Shown here piece after piece: positions 55,194 to 64,000 of a stretch of 64,000 bases of DNA. The stretch covers positions 155,103,663 through 155,167,662 of the forward strand of contig NC_090023.1 in the NCBI RefSeq assembly GCF_037176765.1, read 5' to 3'. Made by a program: the position numbers and the translations under genes. This DNA comes from Anolis sagrei (taxonomy: Eukaryota; Chordata; Lepidosauria; Squamata; Anolidae). Below the pieces are notes generated by a model that was given only the letters and a program-made list of their open reading frames with translations, was not told the DNA's origin and searched no databases. The first letter of the stretch is position 1. Every line of letters starts with the position of its first letter.

Positions 55194-55346
55194 ATGATGC
55201 AAACAGTCCTAGCTGTGTGGGCAATTGTCTTGGTGATTTTTGCTGCAGTACTGATAATGAGCTTTTTCATGTTTCTCCCTCCTGCTGTTGTGTTGATCTG
55301 GAGAATGAAGGCAGTGTCGCAGATTTCTTTGGATGGAGCTGTGTAA
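55194..55346 (+). CDS. Candidate 50-residue membrane micropeptide
   Basis: An ORF ATG ATG CAA ... GTG TAA, 40 nt into a possible exon that starts at 55154 after a strong polypyrimidine acceptor. The start context 'aaggccATGa' is a good Kozak match. Residues 3-36 are almost wholly hydrophobic: MQTVLAVWAIVLVIFAAVLI, then MSFFMFLPPAVVLI with a Pro-Pro kink, followed by basic WRMK and a polar tail SQISLDGAV. This predicts a single-pass or hairpin membrane protein with a cytosolic basic flank. I do not recognise the family. It is not one of the sarcolipin, myoregulin or DWORF sequences as I remember them. A long possible 3' UTR with AATAAA at about 57102 lies downstream. It could be a chance frame. 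Upstream exons are not identified. Confidence 0.35.
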   Translation: MMQTVLAVWAIVLVIFAAVLIMSFFMFLPPAVVLIWRMKAVSQISLDGAV

Positions 55347-55859
55347 CCTCCAGTATTGCAAGGGACTATCTGAATTTCAAGATCTATGTGACTGCTGCTT
55401 GAGTGATCCCAGTTTGACTGCAGAGGCCTAAGGTGTACATATATGAGAGAAACAATGGATGCCAATATTGAAGAGCCTGGATATAAAACCCTGGATAGCC
55501 AGCATTTATCCATCCATCCCCTTTGCTCTATTTTTTGCTTGGGATAATTCAAGATTATGAATGGAAAGGAGACCAAAGAAAAGAAATGGGTTCTTTGATT
55601 CAATTTAAGCAGCTACCCCACCAAAATTCCTAGAAGAGCGCTGTGTAAAATGATGTCCCATGGATTGCTGTCATCATATAAATCTTCAGCTGCCAAGATA
55701 TGACACGTTTCTGGGCATAACATTGCCTCCATGACCCACCACAGTTGAAGACTCCAATGATTTTCAATTTACTGATGTCGGAGAAAACCCTACAGAGTGC
55801 AATGGTGTTATTTTCTAAGTGGATGTGAATAGGTTGAGCTGTCTTGATTATTGCCCAGT
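55347..55859 (+). other. Possible 3' UTR of the micropeptide transcript
   Basis: Unique-looking sequence. The 147-codon frame on the opposite strand shows no recognisable domain and is taken as chance. Confidence 0.3.
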
Positions 55860-56075
55860 GAAGTCTTCTGTGTTTTCAGTGTTTGATTTTATATTGCCGT
55901 GTCCTTTATTATGTTGGTTTTGCATTTTATGGATTTTTTTGTTGCTACTATGTTTTTGCGTTATATTGTGTATACTGTATTGATGGGCTTGGCCTCATGT
56001 AAGCCGCACCGAGTCCCACTGGGGGAGATGGAGCGGGGTATAAATAAAGTTTTATTATTATTATTATTTCGCTTA
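55860..56075 (+). mobile_element. CR1 3' UTR and tail
   Basis: 'ggcctcatgtaagccgcacc', 'gggagatggagcggggtata', then AATAAAG and (TTA)n at 56050-56070. It is the sense-oriented subfamily also seen at 35312. Confidence 0.75.
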
Positions 56076-56079
56076 CATG

Positions 56080-57412
56080 CAGTATTAAGAAGAAATAATG
56101 CAAGCAAATGGAATGTGTCAGATGTAAGTTTGTATCTTTGTGCCAATCATGCCTCCATGTATTGCTTTGACCTCTACTACATTGACACTACATGCAGCTT
56201 GGAGCTAGTGTGAGAGGAACTGGTTTTGCTATGTGGGCAATCATCTTGCCATGCTTGGAACCAGTTTGAAGACAAGGAAGATGGCAACAATTTCCACAGA
56301 ACCTGATCTCAAACCAGTTTCAGTTTTTTTTAAAAAAAAAATTTATTTCTAGGAGAGATGTGCAACAGCTCAACGGAGGCATACTGGGTGGGGGGAAAAG
56401 GAGAATGACAGCTACCAGCAGAGGAAATCAATTACCCCTTCTCAAAATATTGATTCATCCCCTGAGTTTCAGCGGGGGCTTTTTGCTGAACAGATTTTGC
56501 CCTGGATATACTAGGATCCTCTGCAGCGCATTATATGACTTGCATTGGACCTTCTTGTAACTTTTTTTAATTCATTGCTTCTCGTTTGATTCATTGAGGC
56601 AGCACACATTAAATACTGTGGTCTTGAATCTTCTTGGAGATGTATTATATGGTCAGTATAGATAGGTCCTTTATGCTAGCACAGGGCCCATTGGGCTTGT
56701 GGTTGTGTTATTTTGGAGCTGGCATATGGTATTTACAGTTTTTATGGTGCAAATTGTTGATGCATCATTAGGCAACAGATTGCAAAATTTCTTGTGCTAG
56801 TCCTTCCCATAGTTTCTTCATACACAAACATGGAATCTAACGCAATTGCCCCAGCATGGATTTTTGCCTATTTTAAGTTAAATTTAGACCAGTATGTCTG
56901 TGTTCATAATGAAACTCAATCAAATATTGTATTCATTTAATGCAAGTTCATATCTACACTATATATAGGATGATGAAGGTCCTTAAACAATAGTCAAACT
57001 TGCTTTGTTTATTCAGTATATTTCAGTTTTCTCTTGAATAGGTTTTACAATAATGAGTCATTTGCTGTTAATGTCTGGCCACATTATGCACTTTATTAAA
57101 AAAATAAAATTATTTTTCCTATTTTGTTATCTGAACTTTGGAAGATAATTTGATAGAAATCTTGGTTGGTGTCACTATGGTTTAGTTTTACAGAGAATTG
57201 TTTTGGTGGTGGGTTGAGAATGGAGAACAGCTATCAATATTCATCAACTAATTCTGGGGCAATGCTTAGTGCTAGCAGATAGAAAACCATAATGTCGGTG
57301 ATATGGTCAACCCACTCTGGCTTTTAGTCTGAACCTTAAAGTATTGTTTCAAAATTCTGAGCTTACTTAAGAGATAGATAACTCCTTTATCGTTTGGACT
57401 AAAACTCAGAGC
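56080..57412. other. No gene seen; AATAAA at about 57102
   Basis: AT-rich, unique-looking. It may be 3' UTR or intergenic. A G-run and A-run near 56310-56345. No repeat recognised. Confidence 0.35.
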
Positions 57413-57703
57413 CAGGCATGTAGCCGGGGGGGGGGGGGGGGGGGGCTTGAGGCAGCCCCCCCCCCTTGAAATTCTCATGATGGTTCGTGAAACGCCCTTA
57501 CTGGTACATTATTTAAACTGTTATGTTTATTCATATCATGATCTGATCACCATACTCAATATATCCCATATGCATGGGGGTATTGGGATAACGATACAAA
57601 AGGTTTGCTAGGGTAGACCTTCTTTCACTCAGACTCGCCCCCCCCCCCCCCGAAACAAACTCACCCCCCCCCCCCCCGAATTGAAATCCTGGCTACGGGC
57701 CTG
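57413..57703 (+). mobile_element. G-run hAT MITE, copy 3
   Basis: The ends are caggcatgtagccgg and cctggctacgggcctg. The perfect 8-bp duplication CTCAGAGC lies at 57405-57412 and 57704-57711. A G-run of about 20 lies just inside the left end, with C-runs at the right. Confidence 0.9.
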
Positions 57704-57711
57704 CTCAGAGC

Positions 57712-58559
57712 ACATTCTTTCTCCCATGGATGTGGAAGCCAGTACTGGCTACATTATGAATGGGGCAAGATCTGATTGGGTCCACAACATTTACTTTTCC
57801 CATTGACTCCTTTCCGCAATCACAGACAACATGCTATGTAGATCTTGCCTACTTGAATGAACAACAGTGGAGATTTGAGATTTTCCCTTCCCTTTGGTGT
57901 CTCCACTGCTCAATGCCATGTCACTATCTCTTCCTTGGCTCCTGTGAAGTGTGAGTGGCTATTGCTCTTAACTGAAGAATAATTCAATCTTCCTTCTTCT
58001 GGATACTCACCAGGCAAAGGGGAATAATTCAAGAATGTGGCCAGGATATATAATATCATGCATGGGTGATTGGGAATGAAGTTATATTAAGCTTTAAAAA
58101 AGTTCTTTGGAACCTAAAATTGGTCTCAAAAGCTGGCATTCTGTTGGGGATTTATGCATATTAATATATATATATATATAATAAAATAAAACTTTATTTA
58201 TTTTTCACCCTATCTCCCTGAGGGGACTAGTATGTGAATGTGCATTGCATCTTTGGATTTATATTACACATTGCAATTGCTTAACAGGTTTTTGCCTTGA
58301 CCGTTGATCCATATACATTGCACTACATTGGTATTCAGTACAGGGGTTGCAGAATGCATATGTAATATAACTCCACCAGTTGGAATTTATTACATTACAC
58401 AAGCAATGTAGAGACTTGATGATAGTTTCTAATTTGTTGGGGAGTTCGAAATGGCAGAAAACCATTCTATTTTGTTTTGAATTTTGGGTGTCTCCCACAT
58501 TTGGTTTTTGAGAAGATTCTGGGAGATTAGGACAGGATGCATTCGGATTCATACTTCAA
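57712..58559. other. Intergenic with a short repeat tail
   Basis: (TA)n at 58162-58181, then at 58185-58236 a reverse LINE/SINE-type tail ('ctttatttatttttcaccct', 'cctgaggggact'). Nothing else. Confidence 0.4.
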
Positions 58560-59350
58560 AATCCCAATTTTGGGAACCAATCACTTTTACGGCTATCAGG
58601 ATGAAACTTAGCATAAAGGCACCTCCTTCCATGTTTGGGGACTTGTAAGGAGGTTTAAAAAATGGGAAAATGTGACCAAAAAATTAATAAAATTATTTCT
58701 AAAAGGGTTAAGAAAAACCCAGAAATATGCCTACTGGGCTTGTTTCAAGAGAGAAACAGTAAAGAAGATATAGAAATTTACCAATATAGTTTTGTTTCTG
58801 TGAGAATAACAATAACAAAGTCTTGGAAGGGGAAAATGAACTATACATTAAGGATTGGAGAAGAAAATTAGTCGAAAATATTCAGACAGCCAAGCTCTCA
58901 AATGGCATAAGGGCTGGAAACAATGACGAGTTTGTTAGAAAATGGAGACTTGCCTTTGGGTATTTAAAAAAGAAGATAAAAATAGATATTGAAATAGCTG
59001 CACAAGGAATTTATTAATATAATGACGGGAATAGACTGTAAGTTTGTAGAAATTTTAAGATTTCTTTTCAATTACAATCTTTTTATTTGGGGTGGACTAG
59101 ATGGCTTCTGAGGGTTCCTTTGGGAAACTTGACAGGCTTGTTTTTCTGTCACTTTTAGGGCTACCAGGATGAAACTTGGGACACTTGTATGACACATTTA
59201 TGCCTGTAAGTCTGCCAAGTTACTCATCCACTGATTTTTTTGGATTTTCTTTTACAAGTAACTTTTTTTAAAAAAAATCAAAAGGGTTGTCTTTCAAAAC
59301 TTTGCCCATAGTGACAGCAAATGAAAAAGGCATAATTATTGCACAATTTT
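58560..59350 (+). mobile_element. Unclassified repeat interrupted by L1 sequence
   Basis: 'ttacggctatcaggatgaaa' (58587) and 'tagggctaccaggatgaaac' (59156) are two related copies of one segment on both sides of the L1 piece. This is either a tandem repeat or a duplicated flank of the insertion. Confidence 0.4.
58650..59035 (+). pseudogene. L1 LINE, C-terminal ORF2 remnant
   Basis: Two overlapping frames give ICLLGLFQERNSKEDIEIYQ and then LYIKDWRRKLVENIQTAKLS with NDEFVRKWRLAFGYLKK. The pattern (LGL..., then AA/ITK.W, DW...L....E..A.L, F...W..F..YL) is the L1-clade ORF2 C-terminus. One frame change lies near 58830. A short AT-rich 3' end follows. Confidence 0.6.
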
Positions 59351-59422
59351 AGAATGTTTTGCTCATACACTGATTTTTGGGAACGTTTTGATTTTCTCTC
59401 TTTCCTACTGAAAGGAGACAAC

Positions 59423-60165
59423 TGTGATGGCGCAAGTGGCACCACCTATGTGTAAAACTGTTAGTTGCAAGATTTAAGCTGTTGTATCATGCTTAATCCT
59501 GCCCCTTTTACCCTGCTTATGTATAGTTGTATGGATTGGTTACTTATAACTGTCAATCAGTACTGTTTGGCTCCACCCCTTCCTGCAGGAGAGGAGAGCT
59601 TCCTTTTCTTTCTCATTCTGCCATCAGAGTTCCTACCATATGGACGTGAGTAAGAGACTTGACTCTAAAAGACCCTGATTTAAGTTACCTCTTAGCATCA
59701 ACTCTGAGGTTTTTTACCCTTGGGGCTCATGCTTTATGTCCAGATCGTCCTGGACAACATTGAGGAGCCTTCAAAGCGCCTTCAAACTGTTTCTTTTGGC
59801 ACCAAAGGAAGATCCTGAGTGTTCAAAACATAGGCCATCTGAACTGGGGTTGTGGTTTGCTCTGGCATTCACAGCCATTGAGGAAAGAGGAAACTTGGTG
59901 AGGCTTCTCAGCTTCAAACCCCTTGGACCCAGGACTAATTAAGACTGCAACATATATTTTTCTTCACCCCTCTGAAGTTTTCCAGCTCATTGCTTTAAAG
60001 AAATGACTTTGTGATAAATAAAACTTATTTTGAGTTATTTACAGTGTTTTGGGTTCTTAAAAGTTCCAGTTTTCTATAGGAGGGTAAGAAGCAATCCCCT
60101 GGGGAAAAGATGCCACGTCCATCCCTCCTTTATTGAGAATAATATCCCCCAGGCGCGACGGCACA
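59423..60165 (+). mobile_element. Solo LTR (fossil of an LTR element)
   Basis: 743 bp beginning TGTG and ending CACA, flanked by the 5-bp direct repeat ACAAC (59418-59422 and 60166-60170). AATAAA at about 60017 fits the R region. No internal region is attached, so it is a solo LTR left by recombination. The family (retrovirus-like or Gypsy-like) is not determined. Its clear ends suggest moderate age. Confidence 0.65.
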
Positions 60166-60170
60166 ACAAC

Positions 60171-60784
60171 AATGTGTGGGGGGAAAAACTAGGCTTTGGC
60201 TAGCTACCCAGTGGAGCTGGTGGAAGCTATCTTCTAGTTTCTGCCACTGACCAAAGGACCACTGAGAAGATAATTCCCTGGAAGGGTATTGTGGTATGGG
60301 AAGACCAGCCTGGCTTTAGCTGTCCATTGGACGCAACACAGCTGCTGCATGATTGTTTTCCCTTTCCCATCCATTTTTCTTTTGTGTTGTGTCTATTAGA
60401 TGATAAAACTGAAGACTCACACGATCTCTTCTTTTAATCTCTTAGAAATTAAACAGGACACTGATTTATATGTGTTTAAATTATAATAAAGTCCAAATTC
60501 TGTCCAGGATTTAATCTTTTTGCTGTGTATCCTTAACGGTGACTTTCCTCCCAGGACTGTTCAGAATGCAAACAGGGCAAGTTGAAAGTATTACAGAAGC
60601 AGAATATTTGTTACTCAATGGGCAATTGCTTTCACATTATTTTCTCTAAGAGCAGCAAGATACAAGAGTACCTACTATTGCTTCCTTCAACCCGCCCATG
60701 TCCGAGTCAGCAGTGTGATGCAACAGCTAATGACATAAGTCAGCAATGTGATGGGACAGCTTAGAATGCTGTTGATGCATTTCT
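60171..60784. other. Intergenic, nothing recognised
   Basis: No supported feature. Confidence 0.4.
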
Positions 60785-61315
60785 AGCCTGCATCAACAGG
60801 AACATAGTGTCTACGTCAAGGGAACTGATATTATACTCTATTTTCCTTTGGCCAGACTTAACCTGTGTGCAGTTCTGGGCACCACAGTTCAAGAAAAATA
60901 TATACTGGTTGGAACAAGTCCAGAAGAGGGTGAGCAAGATGATCAAAGAGCTGGAACATGTACTCTATGAGGAATAGTTTGGGAGTTGGGTATGTTTAGC
61001 CTGGAGAAGATAGTCATGTTTATATATTTGAAAGTATTTCATATTGAAGATAGGCTTATTTTCTGCTCCTCCAAAAAACAGGACACTTAGCAACACATTC
61101 AAACTACAGGAAAAGAGATTCCTTCTAAATATTAGGAAGAATTTCCTGACTGTTAGATCTGTTTGCCAGTGGAATATGCTGCATCAGAGTGTGATGGAGT
61201 TTCCTTCTCTGTAGGTTTTAAAACAAGAGATTGGTTGGACAATGCCTTCAATTGCAGATTACTGCATTGCAGGGAGTTGGGTTGGTTATATTTGTGGTCT
61301 CTTCCAACTCTATGA
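60785..61315 (+). mobile_element. Old CR1 3' portion
   Basis: 'ctgtgtgcagttctgggcac', 'agtccagaagagggtgagca', 'gattccttctaaatattagg' and 'ggtctcttccaactctatga' appear in CR1 order over 500 bp. It is heavily diverged, older than the copies at 47393 and 48711. Confidence 0.75.
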
Positions 61316-62475
61316 AATAAAACATGCATTTAAAATATATCTTGCTTTTCTCTCCATAGTGGAAATGCAGTGGGGGAAAGACACCATGAGTATATTTGAC
61401 ATTTCTATGACATGTCAAAGTCTTCTCTAGTTCAATGTTGAGAATGACACACAACAGTCTTATTGATTTTACTGTTCTTAGCCTGATGATAATATAAGCA
61501 TAAAGTAAGACAAAGCAACCACGGCACACAGTAGACCTTTCATTGAACATATGGCCTGACAAACACACTGTGTTTGATCTCAGACATGCTCTGTGGCTTC
61601 CAAAGAAAAAGACAACACAAATAAGCAAGAGAGAATTTATTTGACAAAAGAAGGGCTTGTCCAGGCTTGTGGTCAGCCTCATGTATCAGTTGGCACTGCT
61701 GCAACATTCCAACAAAACACACACAGAAAAATTGATTTGTCATATATTTTATTGACCTTTGAAACTGCATAGGTGGGAGAGTTTGCAAATTTTAACCAGA
61801 GTATGAAGTACAAAATTATTTCCTTCAATTCCCTTGGAGGAAAAAAAAATGAGGCAGAAGATGTCTGGCACAATTTCTGGTGACTCATGGTAGCCACTGT
61901 CAGGTAACATTATGTATACATACCCTAAAATGTACAAAACCTGAGAAAAAAACTAATTGTCGTTTCACTTTTGCACAATAGAACAGTACAGCCAGCCCTC
62001 TCCAACCATTCACCAGATTCAACTATTCTCCAAAAAGATTTCCTCCAAATACACAAAACCTTGATGTTTCCATTTTATGTAAGGAACACCATTGTTATAT
62101 AAGGAACACAATGTTGAGGCTCTGCACAGTATTCTCTTCCCTTCCCACTGTCTGGCTGCTTCCATCCCCCAAATGGACATACAAAAGCTACCAACATTGC
62201 CTATGATACTCCTGCTGTCGAAACAACTTGTGTGCTAATTATTCAGAGCATGCATCTCAGATTCGTTCAAGAGCTGCTCTGCTTTTCTCCTAAAGAAAGA
62301 ACTGTGAAGCCTGTTCTGTTAGCAGTTTAAAAGATATTTAATTTAGGAGACAAGAGTTCCTAATTTGGGGGGGGGGGCATGTAATGCTCTCATCTGTGTC
62401 CCACTTCCCCCTAACTATACTCCTACAGCCAACCTTGCTTGTCTCACTTTAGCAGAATACTCTGCTTCCAGCAAC
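61316..62475. other. Intergenic, nothing recognised
   Basis: G-run at 62366-62376. The opposite-strand frames of 72-144 codons have no domain signature. Confidence 0.4.
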
Positions 62476-62477
62476 CA

Positions 62478-62600
62478 AGTTGGAGGCTGGATGGCCATCT
62501 GTCAGGGGTGCTTTGAATGTGATTTTCCTGCTTCTTGGCAGGGGGTTGGACGACATGGCCCATGAGATCTCCTCCAACTCTATGATTCTATTATTCTAAG
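62478..62600 (+). mobile_element. CR1 extreme 3' end
   Basis: 'ggctggatggccatctgtca', 'cttggcagggggttggacga', 'ctctatgattctattattct'. Confidence 0.85.
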
Positions 62601-64000
62601 TGTTTCGGGGAAGCATAAAGAAGTCATGAGGGAAACAGTTCTCATCTTTTGTTTGTTCCCAGCAGTTAGCATTCAAGGCTATACTACCATTGAATGTGGG
62701 CGTTTCAACAAGTTAGTATGGCTGAGAGCAGGCACGGATTATCATGGGAGGAGATATGATAAGGTTTGGGTGAGTGGAGCCAAGGGAAGAAATAATGAAG
62801 ATGACTTGTGGGGGACACACACCCCTTATTGAAGGCACCAGGCACCTCTGCCTTTTGGACAAAGAGGTGCAGGTATATGAGGTGGAATATACAGTTTCTT
62901 ATGGCCCATCTTATTGTATAGGGCTCAACTCTGCTGCTGGGCCGGCCCCGGTGGTTGGCTACACTCTCCACCTCCATCCTACTGAAGAACCAGGATAGAG
63001 TTCAGGCCATCCAGGATGGTCATCCTTATCTAGATTGTCATTTGACATCACGGCAGTTGGTCCTGGAACTCTAAAGAGCTTGTGACTGTTGCTAGGTGCC
63101 TTTGTTGACATCAGCAAAGATGCCACCATAATCTCAGGGGAAGGGAGGCTGATGCTTTGTTTAAGACAGCAAATGTGCCCTGTGATGGCCACATGCTCTC
63201 AGGACTTTCACAGCTGGCTGCTGAAGCAACAAAAGAAAACAAAAGTAAGTGCCATCTCCCTTTCCTTGTGCCACAGAGTTCAGGGAAGAGAGGATGGTGG
63301 TAATGGCCAGTGTAGGTAGTGGACTGGTTTAAATTACAACTGATCCAGCTATACACACCAACCTCGAAGTACAGAACAAAAAAGATTTGGCAAAAGACCA
63401 AAACATTCCCCAAATTCTACTAAAGTAGGTAAATGCAGGTTAACCGGTTTTATTCCCATGTTGGCAGCCTGAAGTCCCTGAACAACATGTGGATGTCCAG
63501 GAGCAACATCTCACTTGAGTCTCCATTTGTGGCCTGTGTAGATGAGCCCTTGGATAATTAAAAAAATTCATTTAAATCCCATTGTTAGCAAGATTCTGCT
63601 GTTCAATTTTCCCAATGCATCTGCTTGGCAAGCTGATGCCTCTTCACCAATTTCATCCTTGTCTAGCTGAAAGGAATCTTTCTCCCTTAATTTTAAGAAG
63701 CTAGGAAGAGTCTCAGAATGACTTAAGTACCATCCACAGCATAATTGTATCCAACATAAAACCTACTTGAAAAAATCATGAGTACATACAGCTGTGCAAA
63801 CTTCAGCACTTACTAACAGAAGAAATCCCCGGTACGTGGTTACTAGGGGAGAGATTGCAGTTTGACCACATGCCAAGAAAGCCAGGATTGTCTGTCCTGT
63901 TAAATACAGAAGGGATTTAAGTGGATGCAGCTTTTTATGGAGGATATAAAAAAGCTGCACCTGCTGAAATTCCAACTTAGTTTTTGTCAAAATGTTATTA
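62601..64000. other. Right edge, nothing recognised
   Basis: Frames up to 100 codons on both strands lack domains and homologous structure. No repeat named. Confidence 0.4.

Noticed and set aside
55160-55603. 147-codon minus-strand frame
   Set aside because: No domain, no splice support, and it lies opposite the better-supported micropeptide frame.
61248-61682. 144-codon minus-strand frame
   Set aside because: It overlaps an old CR1 tail at one end and has no domain or splice support.
62626-62998. Overlapping frames on both strands near 62.7 kb as a possible host exon
   Set aside because: No domain, and no consistent donor and acceptor pair in phase.

Overview
This window looks like lizard nuclear DNA. 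It is most likely from an iguanian such as Anolis, although the species cannot be proved from the sequence alone. The evidence is the mix of interspersed repeats: many CR1-clade LINE copies, tRNA-derived SINEs, SPIN-like and other non-autonomous hAT elements with 8-bp target duplications, a Helitron, Penelope-like remnants and one L1 piece. They surround a single recognisable host gene. No bacterial-type genes, rRNA genes or CRISPR arrays were seen.

The host gene is a surfactant protein A gene (SFTPA, a collectin) on the + strand. A candidate TATA box and non-coding first exon lie near 6.17-6.25 kb. Four coding exons follow at 7830-7911, 11409-11498, 27111-27182 and 28847-29223. Every internal junction is phase 1, every intron begins GT and ends AG, and the joined frame encodes 206 residues. 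The order is signal peptide, N-terminal cysteine, ten Gly-X-Y triplets, a six-layer 3-4 heptad neck and a C-type lectin domain ending in CEF. The collagen stalk is short compared with mammalian SP-A. The 15.6-kb intron before the neck has been enlarged by a near-complete 5.4-kb CR1 element on the opposite strand, which itself carries an open 1095-residue endonuclease-reverse transcriptase frame.

Layout: 1-6.1 kb is repeat-rich 5' flank (SPIN-like hAT inside a SINE, Penelope remnant). 6.2-29.5 kb is SFTPA with its repeat-filled introns. A 1-kb Helitron starts less than 100 bp past the last candidate polyadenylation signal (29.56-30.58 kb). 30.6-53 kb is intergenic DNA built from nested hAT elements, SINEs and 5'-truncated CR1 copies, seven of them carrying (AAT)n-type tails. 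Around 55.2 kb there is a 50-codon frame with a predicted membrane helix, just downstream of a strong splice-acceptor-like sequence. I treat it as a candidate micropeptide gene. 57-64 kb holds another G-rich hAT, an L1 tail, a solo LTR fossil (59423-60165) and old CR1 tails.

The main observations beyond the gene are these. One sequence module is shared by two hAT families with different ends and by a Helitron. The GC-rich leader of the full-length CR1 is built from roughly 245-bp tandem units, and no ORF1 is apparent. There are several clear nested insertions. The 55.2-kb micropeptide candidate is unassigned.
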